From an uncultured bacterium (GTDB taxonomy: Bacteria > Bacteroidota > Bacteroidia > Chitinophagales > Chitinophagaceae): a DNA stretch of 6,967 bases. Under the pieces are notes generated by a model. That model was not told where the DNA came from. It was given only the letters and a program-made list of their open reading frames with translations, and made no database searches. Positions 1 to 5,539 of this stretch are shown in pieces (position 1 is the first letter of the stretch; each line of letters opens with the position of its first letter). Position numbers and translations under genes: made by a program. The stretch lies in NCBI GenBank assembly GCA_903957405.1, contig CAJBPC010000515.1, positions 1 to 6,967 on the forward strand, written 5' to 3'.

Positions 1-1
1 C

Positions 2-190
2 GAAGCAGAGGCCGTCAGGAATGCCGTGGACTGGACCCTCATGCATGGGTTTGTGACCAAGGACATAGACCCCGTGAATTTCTACTTCACCACGACCATC
101 GGTGAACTCATCTGCGACCATGTCGCACAAAAAATCCCCGGTGTCGTGAATAAAGCAAACATAGAACTCCGGAAATCAACGATCATATAA
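2..190 (+). CDS. leuB: 3-isopropylmalate dehydrogenase, C-terminal 62 residues (5' truncated by window edge)
   Basis: The open frame enters from the left edge and ends with TAA at 188-190. LeuB oxidatively decarboxylates 3-isopropylmalate to 2-oxoisocaproate (leucine branch) in the cytoplasm, with NAD as cofactor. What is visible is only the C-terminal helix region: EAEAVRNAVDWTLMHGFVTKDID matches the family's usual final pattern of 'A-(I/V)-x-x-A-V-x-x-x-L-x-x-G-x-x-T-x-D-I', followed by TTTIGELICDHV, which corresponds to the 'T-x-x-(M/V)-G-D' end of other LeuB proteins. The tail ending in ELRKSTII is one I associate with Bacteroidota LeuB. None of the catalytic residues lie in the window. 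The stop is 6 nt before the ilvD ATG, so the genes are almost certainly co-transcribed. The alternative would be another member of the isocitrate/isopropylmalate dehydrogenase family, but the neighbours favour LeuB. Confidence 0.85.
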   Translation, partial: EAEAVRNAVDWTLMHGFVTKDIDPVNFYFTTTIGELICDHVAQKIPGVVNKANIELRKSTII

Positions 191-196
191 TCCATC

Positions 197-1882
197 ATGA
201 CGGAATTAAATAAATACAGCAAGACACTCACCCAGGATCCGACACAACCCGCCGCACAGGCGATGTTCTACGGCATCGGACTGACGGACGAAGACCTGAA
301 GAAAGCACAGGTGGGCGTGGCCAGCATGGGCTATGACGGGAACACCTGCAACATGCACCTGAACGACCTGGCGGCCGTCATCAAAAAAGGCATATGGGAA
401 GAGGGTCTCGTGGGACTCATTTTTAATACCATCGGCGTCAGTGACGGGATGTCGAACGGCACCGACGGGATGCGATACTCTCTTGTCAGCCGCGACATCA
501 TCGCCGACTCCATAGAGACGGTCTGCGGCGCACAATACTACGACGGGCTAATCACCGTTCCCGGATGCGACAAGAACATGCCCGGTTCCATCATCGCCAT
601 GGGCCGGCTCAACCGCCCCTCGATCATGGTTTACGGCGGCACCATCGCACCCGGCCACTATAAGGGCGAAGACCTCAACATCGTATCCGCCTTCGAAGCG
701 CTCGGTCAAAAAATTGCAGGTACCCTGGACGAAGCGGACTTCAAAGGCATCGTCATGAATTCATGCCCCGGCCCGGGCGCTTGCGGAGGCATGTACACCG
801 CAAATACCATGTCTTCCGCCATTGAAGCGCTCGGCATGAGCCTCCCCTACTCCTCCTCCAATCCGGCACTGAGCCCGGAAAAACAACAGGAATGCAGGGA
901 TGCAGGTAAAGCCATCCGCCTGTTGCTGGAAAAAGACATCAAGCCTTCCGATATCATGACCCCCAAGGCATTCGAAAATGCCCTCACTATCATCATGGTG
1001 CTCGGCGGTTCCACCAACGCCGTGCTTCACTTCATCGCCATGGCGAAATCCGTTGGCGTGCCGCTCACACAAGACGACTTCCAGCGAATAAGCGACAAAG
1101 TACCGGTACTCGCCGATCTAAAGCCCAGCGGGAAGTACCTCATGGAAGACCTTCACAACATCGGCGGTGTGCCCGCAGTCATGAAATACCTGCTGAAGAT
1201 CGGAATGCTCCACGGCGAATGCATGACCGTCACGGGAATGACCGTCGCCGAAAACCTCCAGTCTGTCCCTGACCTGGACTTCAACACCCAAAAGATCATC
1301 ATGCCGGTGGAGGAACCCATCAAAACCACCGGTCACCTGCAGATCCTCTACGGGAACCTCGCAGTAGGCGGGAGCGTAGCCAAGATCAGCGGAAAGGAAG
1401 GCGAACGTTTCACAGGCCCCGCCCGTGTGTTCAACGGAGAACAACAACTGATTTCGGGTATCCGTGAGGGTAAGGTCCGACCAGGAGATGTGGTGGTCAT
1501 ACGGTATGTCGGCCCGCGCGGCGCACCTGGCATGCCCGAGATGCTCAAGCCCACATCCGCCATCATCGGCGCAGGTCTCGGAAAGACCGTGGCACTGATC
1601 ACCGACGGTCGATTCAGCGGCGGTACCCACGGCTTCGTGGTGGGACATATCACACCGGAAGCACACGACGGCGGACTCATCGCTTTGGTCTGCGATGAAG
1701 ACATCATCGAAATAGACGCCGCGTCGAACAACATCGTGCTCCATATCCCAGCGGATGAACTGGAGGCACGACGCGCCGCCTGGGAACAACCACCGCTGAA
1801 GGCCACAAGGGGCGTCCTGTACAAATATGCCAAACAGGTGAAGACTGCCGCAGAAGGCTGCGTCACCGACGAACAAGACTGA
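197..1882 (+). CDS. ilvD: Dihydroxy-acid dehydratase, short [2Fe-2S]-type
   Basis: Dehydrates 2,3-dihydroxyisovalerate and 2,3-dihydroxy-3-methylvalerate to the 2-oxo acid precursors of valine/leucine and isoleucine. It is 561 aa, which fits the shorter dehydratases of plants, fungi and many bacteria rather than the longer E. coli type (about 616 aa). Three cysteines sit where the Fe-S ligands are expected: C51 in GNTCNMH, C124 in PGCDKNMPG and C196 in CPGPGACGGMY. D83 (GVSDG) and K126 are the expected metal-site residues, and S474 in DGRFSGGTHG is the likely catalytic serine. GPRGAPGMPEMLKP, a conserved C-terminal family motif, is intact. From memory the protein resembles yeast Ilv3 along its length. 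I chose ATG 197 because it gives the conserved LNKYSKTLT opening and lies 6 nt after leuB; the next Met (residue 23) would delete that motif. The cluster type is inferred from similarity; known members are oxygen-sensitive to varying degrees. Confidence 0.97.
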   Translation: MTELNKYSKTLTQDPTQPAAQAMFYGIGLTDEDLKKAQVGVASMGYDGNTCNMHLNDLAAVIKKGIWEEGLVGLIFNTIGVSDGMSNGTDGMRYSLVSRDIIADSIETVCGAQYYDGLITVPGCDKNMPGSIIAMGRLNRPSIMVYGGTIAPGHYKGEDLNIVSAFEALGQKIAGTLDEADFKGIVMNSCPGPGACGGMYTANTMSSAIEALGMSLPYSSSNPALSPEKQQECRDAGKAIRLLLEKDIKPSDIMTPKAFENALTIIMVLGGSTNAVLHFIAMAKSVGVPLTQDDFQRISDKVPVLADLKPSGKYLMEDLHNIGGVPAVMKYLLKIGMLHGECMTVTGMTVAENLQSVPDLDFNTQKIIMPVEEPIKTTGHLQILYGNLAVGGSVAKISGKEGERFTGPARVFNGEQQLISGIREGKVRPGDVVVIRYVGPRGAPGMPEMLKPTSAIIGAGLGKTVALITDGRFSGGTHGFVVGHITPEAHDGGLIALVCDEDIIEIDAASNNIVLHIPADELEARRAAWEQPPLKATRGVLYKYAKQVKTAAEGCVTDEQD

Positions 1883-1888
1883 ACCAAT

Positions 1889-3655
1889 ATGCCTGCAAAG
1901 GCAAAAACCAATCATATGGAAACAGCAGCACCGCAAACGGCAGAAAAAGAAAAAGTGAACACCATTCGCACCATGACAGGCTCAGAAGCCGTCTGCGAAG
2001 CAATGATACATGAAGGCGTGCAGACCATCTTCGGATACCCGGGAGGTGCCATCATGCCCATCTATGACGCATTGTTCGGCTACACCGATGCGCTGGAACA
2101 CATACTCGTCCGCCATGAACAGGGAGGGATCCACGCCGCACAGGGATATGCCAGGTCCTCCGGCAAGACAGGTGTCGTATTCGCCACCAGCGGACCCGGC
2201 GCAACAAACCTCGTCACCGGACTTGCAGATGCCATGATCGACTCCACCCCGCTGGTATGCATCACCGGACAGGTGTTCGCACACCTTCTCGGTACGGATG
2301 CTTTCCAGGAGACCGATGTCATCAACATCACCACGCCCGTCACCAAATGGAACTACCAGATCACCGATGCCAACGAGATACCGTCCGTGCTGGCAAAAGC
2401 ATTCTACATCGCCAAAAGCGGAAGGCCCGGGCCCGTACTGATAGACATCACGAAAAACGCACAACAACAGTTCTTCACCGACCCCGGCTACCAGCCCTGC
2501 AACCATATCCGTAGCTATCGCCCCAAACCGATCGTCAGGAAGGATTACGTGGAGCAAGCCGCACGACTCATCAATGAGGCGGAACGTCCATTCATCATCT
2601 TCGGACAAGGCGTCATCCTGGGCAGAGCGGAATCCGAATTCCGCGCCTTCATCGAAAAAGCCAACATACCCGCGGCATGGACCATCCTCGGCCTCAGCGC
2701 ACTGCCGACCGACCATCCGCTGAACGTCGGCATGCTCGGCATGCATGGCAACTACGGACCGAATCTGCTCACAAACCAATGCGACGTGCTCATCGCCATT
2801 GGCATGCGCTTCGACGACCGGGTCACAGGACGACTCGATAAATACGCCAAACAGGCGAAGGTCATACATCTTGACATCGACCCCTCGGAAATCGACAAGA
2901 ACGTCAAGGCCACCGTACCCGTCTGGGGCGATTGCAAGGAAACACTGCCCATGCTGACCGCATTGGTCGAACAAAAAGCCTACCCGCAATGGCTCGAAAA
3001 ATTCAGGGAATGCACAAGCCGGGAAAACGAGATCGTCATCCATGACGAACTGCACCCGAAAAGCGAAGTGCTCAGCATGGGAGAGGTCATCAACGTCCTG
3101 AATGAACTCACCAAAGGGGACGCCATCATCGTGACCGACGTGGGTCAACACCAGATGGTCGCATGCCGATACGCGAAATTCAACCAGTCAAAAAGCAACA
3201 TCACTTCAGGCGGCCTTGGCACCATGGGCTTCGCACTGCCCGCAGCCATCGGAGCGAAATTCGGAGCGCCCGAGAGAACCGTAGTGGCCATCATAGGCGA
3301 TGGCGGATTCCAGATGACACTCCAGGAACTCGGCACCATCATGCAAAGCAAGGTGAATGTGAAGATCATCATCCTCAACAACAGTTTCCTTGGCATGGTC
3401 AGGCAGTGGCAGGAACTCTTCAACGACCGCAGATACTCATCCGTCGATATCAAAAGTCCGGATTTCGTGATGCTGGCCCGATCCTACGGCATCGACGGAC
3501 AATGCGTCACGGAACGAAAGGACCTCCGGAACGCCCTGCACGAAATGCTCACTAACGATAACGCACACCTGCTAGAAGTGAAAGTGGGTAAAGAAAACAA
3601 CGTATTCCCCATGGTGCCACAGGGCTGTAGCGTCTCGGAAATAAGGCTGCAATGA
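1889..3655 (+). CDS. ilvB: Acetohydroxyacid synthase, large catalytic subunit
   Basis: ThDP-, Mg- and FAD-dependent enzyme that condenses two pyruvates to acetolactate, or pyruvate plus 2-oxobutyrate to acetohydroxybutyrate; cytoplasmic, pairs with IlvN. The 588-aa product has the three usual domains. The PYR domain (about 30-195) has FGYPGGAIMPIYDAL and the ThDP-activating E77 in RHEQGG. The central domain (about 220-350) has the RFDDRVTG motif from R307. The PP domain (about 410-560) has the ThDP/Mg motif running from GDG (470-472) to NN (497-498). W507 in GMVRQWQ is the tryptophan linked in characterised enzymes to preference for 2-oxobutyrate, and separates true AHAS from related ThDP enzymes. 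The start is uncertain: ATG 1889 lies 6 nt after ilvD, but ATG 1916 (579 aa, starting METAAPQ) resembles the usual Bacteroidota N-terminus better, and neither has a Shine-Dalgarno. The C-terminus SVSEIRLQ is the usual family end, so TGA 3653-3655 looks like the genuine stop. Confidence 0.97.
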   Translation: MPAKAKTNHMETAAPQTAEKEKVNTIRTMTGSEAVCEAMIHEGVQTIFGYPGGAIMPIYDALFGYTDALEHILVRHEQGGIHAAQGYARSSGKTGVVFATSGPGATNLVTGLADAMIDSTPLVCITGQVFAHLLGTDAFQETDVINITTPVTKWNYQITDANEIPSVLAKAFYIAKSGRPGPVLIDITKNAQQQFFTDPGYQPCNHIRSYRPKPIVRKDYVEQAARLINEAERPFIIFGQGVILGRAESEFRAFIEKANIPAAWTILGLSALPTDHPLNVGMLGMHGNYGPNLLTNQCDVLIAIGMRFDDRVTGRLDKYAKQAKVIHLDIDPSEIDKNVKATVPVWGDCKETLPMLTALVEQKAYPQWLEKFRECTSRENEIVIHDELHPKSEVLSMGEVINVLNELTKGDAIIVTDVGQHQMVACRYAKFNQSKSNITSGGLGTMGFALPAAIGAKFGAPERTVVAIIGDGGFQMTLQELGTIMQSKVNVKIIILNNSFLGMVRQWQELFNDRRYSSVDIKSPDFVMLARSYGIDGQCVTERKDLRNALHEMLTNDNAHLLEVKVGKENNVFPMVPQGCSVSEIRLQ

Positions 3656-3679
3656 TGCGCCCCAGGTCGGGTGCATCAT
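3652..3679 (+). other. RNA hairpin spanning the ilvB stop codon
   Basis: ATGATGCGCCC (3652-3662) pairs with GGGTGCATCAT (3669-3679) as an 11-bp stem with a single G-U pair (3659/3672) and a six-base loop CAGGTC. The ilvB TGA (3653-3655) lies inside the left arm. No T-run follows, so it is not a standard intrinsic terminator. A perfect palindrome GTCCCGGGAC (3680-3689) starts at the next base. An alternative fold competes with the hairpin: GGTC 3665-3668 with GACC 3687-3690, continuing with GGG 3669-3671 against CCC 3682-3684. It could protect or mark a cleavage point between ilvB and ilvN, or influence termination at the ilvB stop. The pairing is seen in the sequence; the role is inference. 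Confidence 0.5.
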
Positions 3680-3733
3680 GTCCCGGGACCGCAGGGATTC
3701 GGCTGGCAGGAACGGAAAAACAAATATAAAACC

Positions 3734-4321
3734 ATGAAACAGGAATATACCATCACCGTCTTCACCGAAAACCAGGTGGGTCTGCTGAACCGCATCGCCA
3801 TCATGTTCTCACGAAGGAAGATCAACATCGAGAGCCTCAACACGTCCCCCTCCGAGATCGAAGGGATACACCGCTTCACCATCGTCATCAACGAGACGGA
3901 GGATGTGGTGCGCAAACTGGTGCGACAGATCGAAAAACAGGTGGATGTGCTCAAGGCCTATTTCAACACAAACGACGAGATCGTTTGGCAGGAACTCGCG
4001 CTGTACAAGGTGCCGACCGATGAGATCGCAGAGAAGGCGAAAGTCGAACGACTCCTTCGGGAACACGGTGCACGCGCCGTCGTCATCCGAAAAGACTACA
4101 CGATCTTTGAGACATCCGGACACAGGGAAGAAACAGACAAGCTCATCACCGTGCTCGAACCGTTCGGACTCATAGAATTCGTCAGGAGCGCACGGGTCGC
4201 GATCATCAAGAACAGCAAAGGATTCCACGAAAAACTGAAGGAGTTCGAATTCCTCGACCCACATGAGGCCCGACAGGATAACGGACCGATCGACGATCCA
4301 CTGTCGGTCTTTGCCATGTGA
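3734..4321 (+). CDS. ilvN: Acetohydroxyacid synthase, small regulatory subunit
   Basis: Regulatory subunit that activates IlvB and in known systems confers feedback inhibition by valine. The 195-aa protein has an N-terminal ACT domain (about residues 4-80) and the small-subunit C-terminal domain (about 85-180). N13, G16 and N31 (in TENQVG and KINIES) align with N11, G14 and N29 of E. coli IlvH, which form the valine site, so valine sensitivity is likely though not proven. The frame is open further upstream to a GTG at 3671, but the 21 extra residues resemble nothing in the family. ATG 3734 gives the standard start MKQEYTITVFTEN and is preceded by an A/T-rich stretch, as at other genes here. 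The length is somewhat greater than the 160-170 aa of the enterobacterial subunit, with the extra length at the C-terminus (HEARQDNGPIDDPL). It is in the same frame as ilvB, 78 nt downstream. Confidence 0.95.
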   Translation: MKQEYTITVFTENQVGLLNRIAIMFSRRKINIESLNTSPSEIEGIHRFTIVINETEDVVRKLVRQIEKQVDVLKAYFNTNDEIVWQELALYKVPTDEIAEKAKVERLLREHGARAVVIRKDYTIFETSGHREETDKLITVLEPFGLIEFVRSARVAIIKNSKGFHEKLKEFEFLDPHEARQDNGPIDDPLSVFAM

Positions 4322-4340
4322 AGACAGGATGGCGGCAGAC
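4307..4340 (+). other. Imperfect RNA hairpin spanning the ilvN stop codon
   Basis: GTCTTTGCCAT (4307-4317) can pair with ATGGCGGCAGAC (4329-4340), giving 11 pairs with two G-U pairs and one bulged C (4336) around an 11-base loop that holds the ilvN TGA (4319-4321). The right arm contains the ATG of a 9-codon ORF (4329-4358). The stem is weaker than the ones after ilvB and ilvC and could be chance. No T-run follows. A role in mRNA processing or local translation is inference only. Confidence 0.25.
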
Positions 4341-4358
4341 GTTCTTGTGGATCAATAA
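4329..4358 (+). CDS. Possible 9-codon leader ORF upstream of ilvC
   Basis: ATG 4329 opens a short frame encoding MAADVLVDQ, ending with TAA 4356-4358, 37 nt before ilvC. Three of nine residues are Val-Leu-Val, read by GTT, CTT and GTG, codons that differ from the C-ending choices dominant in the neighbouring genes. Leader peptides rich in branched-chain residues control ilv operons by attenuation in enterobacteria, so the composition is suggestive. Against it, the ORF is very short, the Val/Leu run is short, and no downstream terminator hairpin is seen before ilvC. It may well be chance. Confidence 0.15.
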   Translation: MAADVLVDQ

Positions 4359-4376
4359 CAGATAAATCGCAATTTG
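4345..4376 (+). promoter_or_regulatory. Weak candidate Bacteroidota-type promoter for ilvC
   Basis: The Bacteroidota housekeeping promoter has TTG near -33 and TAnnTTTG near -7. Here TTG (4345-4347) is followed after 21 nt by GCAATTTG (4369-4376), which keeps the TTTG half but lacks the TA. The surrounding 4356-4395 is clearly more AT-rich than the genes. A start about 7 nt downstream would leave a leader of roughly a dozen bases before ilvC. An internal promoter would make sense for an abundant enzyme, but the match is partial. Confidence 0.2.
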
Positions 4377-4395
4377 TAATCATAAAACAATCAAC

Positions 4396-5445
4396 ATGGC
4401 AAAATTGAACTTTGGAGGTACGGAGGAGAATGTGGTGACAAGGGATGAGTTCCCTTTATCAAAGGCACAGGAAGTCCTGAAGGACGAAGTGGTGGCAGTG
4501 ATCGGCTATGGCGTACAAGGCCCCGGACAGGCATTGAACCAGAAAGAAAACGGCATCAACGTGATCGTAGGCCAGCGGAAAAATTCAAAGAGCTGGGATA
4601 AGGCCGTGAACGACGGATTCGTGCCGGGAGAAACACTATTCGAGATCGAAGAAGCCCTACAACGCGGCACCATCATATGCTACCTACTCAGCGATGCGGC
4701 ACAGATCGCCATGTGGCCGACGGTCAAAGCGAACCTCACACCGGGCAAAGCATTGTATTTCTCTCATGGCTTCGGTATCACCTATAACGAGCAGACAGGC
4801 ATCATCCCTCCGGCGGATGTGGACGTGTTCCTTGTCGCACCCAAAGGATCCGGCACTTCGCTGCGCCGCATGTTCCTGCAGGGTCGTGGACTGAACAGCA
4901 GCTATGCCATCCACCAGGATGCTACAGGCCGTGCCTTCGAACGGGTCGTTGCATTGGGCATCGCCATCGGCAGCGGGTATCTATTCGAAACCACTTTCAG
5001 GAAAGAAGTGTACAGTGACCTCACCGGTGAGCGCGGAACACTCATGGGCGCCATCCAGGGGATTTTTGCCGCTCAATACCAGGTCCTTCGCGAACGCGGA
5101 CACACCCCTTCGGAAGCCTTCAATGAAACCGTCGAAGAACTCACCCAATCTCTCATGCCACTCGTAGCAGAAAACGGCATGGACTGGATGTATGCGAACT
5201 GCTCCACGACAGCCCAACGCGGTGCCCTCGACTGGTGGAAGAAATTCCGCGACGCCACCCTGCCCGTCTTCAACGACCTATACAGCAGCGTCGCTGCAGG
5301 AAAAGAAAGCCAACGCAGCATCGACAGCAATAGCCAGCCCGACTACCGCGAAAAACTCGACGAAGAACTCAAAGAACTCCGCGAAAGCGAAATGTGGCGT
5401 GCCGGAAAAACCGTCAGAAGCCTCAGGCCGGAAAATCAATCTTAA
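4396..5445 (+). CDS. ilvC: Ketol-acid reductoisomerase, class I, eukaryote-like branch
   Basis: Mg- and NAD(P)H-dependent enzyme that isomerises and reduces 2-acetolactate and 2-aceto-2-hydroxybutyrate to the dihydroxy acids used by IlvD. The 349-aa length fits class I. The N-terminal Rossmann domain carries GYGVQG (37-42), and the cofactor loop GQRKNSKSW (59-67) with R61, S64 and S66 suggests NADPH binding. The catalytic H124 is in SHGFG. The C-terminal knotted helical domain has the metal ligands D208 and E212 in SDLTGERG, and E244 and E248 in FNETVEELTQS, plus the conserved STTAQRGALDWW. The end RSLRPENQ and much of the sequence resemble fungal Ilv5 from memory. ATG 4396 is the only sensible start; it is preceded by ATAAAACAATCAAC with no Shine-Dalgarno. 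The first 30 or so codons are visibly less C-ending than the rest. It is separated from ilvN by 74 nt. Confidence 0.97.
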   Translation: MAKLNFGGTEENVVTRDEFPLSKAQEVLKDEVVAVIGYGVQGPGQALNQKENGINVIVGQRKNSKSWDKAVNDGFVPGETLFEIEEALQRGTIICYLLSDAAQIAMWPTVKANLTPGKALYFSHGFGITYNEQTGIIPPADVDVFLVAPKGSGTSLRRMFLQGRGLNSSYAIHQDATGRAFERVVALGIAIGSGYLFETTFRKEVYSDLTGERGTLMGAIQGIFAAQYQVLRERGHTPSEAFNETVEELTQSLMPLVAENGMDWMYANCSTTAQRGALDWWKKFRDATLPVFNDLYSSVAAGKESQRSIDSNSQPDYREKLDEELKELRESEMWRAGKTVRSLRPENQS

Positions 5446-5458
5446 GAACTCGGTAAAA

Positions 5459-5514
5459 GGGTATTGAGGATCCGCCCACCGATGACGCATTGTCGCAGCG
5501 GCCCCTCAATACCC
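5459..5514 (+). other. Long structured hairpin between ilvC and ilvA
   Basis: GGGTATTGAGG (5459-5469) and CCTCAATACCC (5504-5514) are perfect 11-base inverted repeats. Inside, after a 2x2 mismatch, CCGC (5472-5475) pairs with GCGG (5498-5501), and further in CGATGA (5480-5485) can pair with TTGTCG (5490-5495) over a CGCA loop with two wobble pairs. The whole element is 56 nt, starts 13 nt after the ilvC stop and ends 25 nt before ilvA. It lacks a T-run, which argues against intrinsic termination. Possible roles are 3'-end protection of the ilvC message, partial termination, or an RNA cleavage site that sets ilvA levels. The repeat is seen directly; the role is inference. Confidence 0.6.
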
Positions 5515-5539
5515 CTATACACCAATACCAAAATCCCAC

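Noticed and set aside
1..196. Attenuator, T-box or other leader for the ilv genes ahead of ilvD
   Set aside because: The region is coding (leuB) right up to 6 nt before ilvD, leaving no room for a leader; any such element would lie upstream of the window.
1118..1936. Open frame of 272 codons on the - strand opposite ilvD
   Set aside because: Shadow of ilvD caused by codon bias; odd amino acid composition (many Cys/His/Phe) and no motif.
1982..3151. Long open frame (389 codons) on the - strand opposite ilvB
   Set aside because: It lies wholly within ilvB, whose motifs are intact, and its composition is what the C-ending codons of the real gene produce on the other strand. No recognisable domain.
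3671..3733. GTG start extending IlvN by 21 residues
   Set aside because: The extension has no family counterpart and crosses the hairpin arm; ATG 3734 gives the standard IlvN N-terminus.
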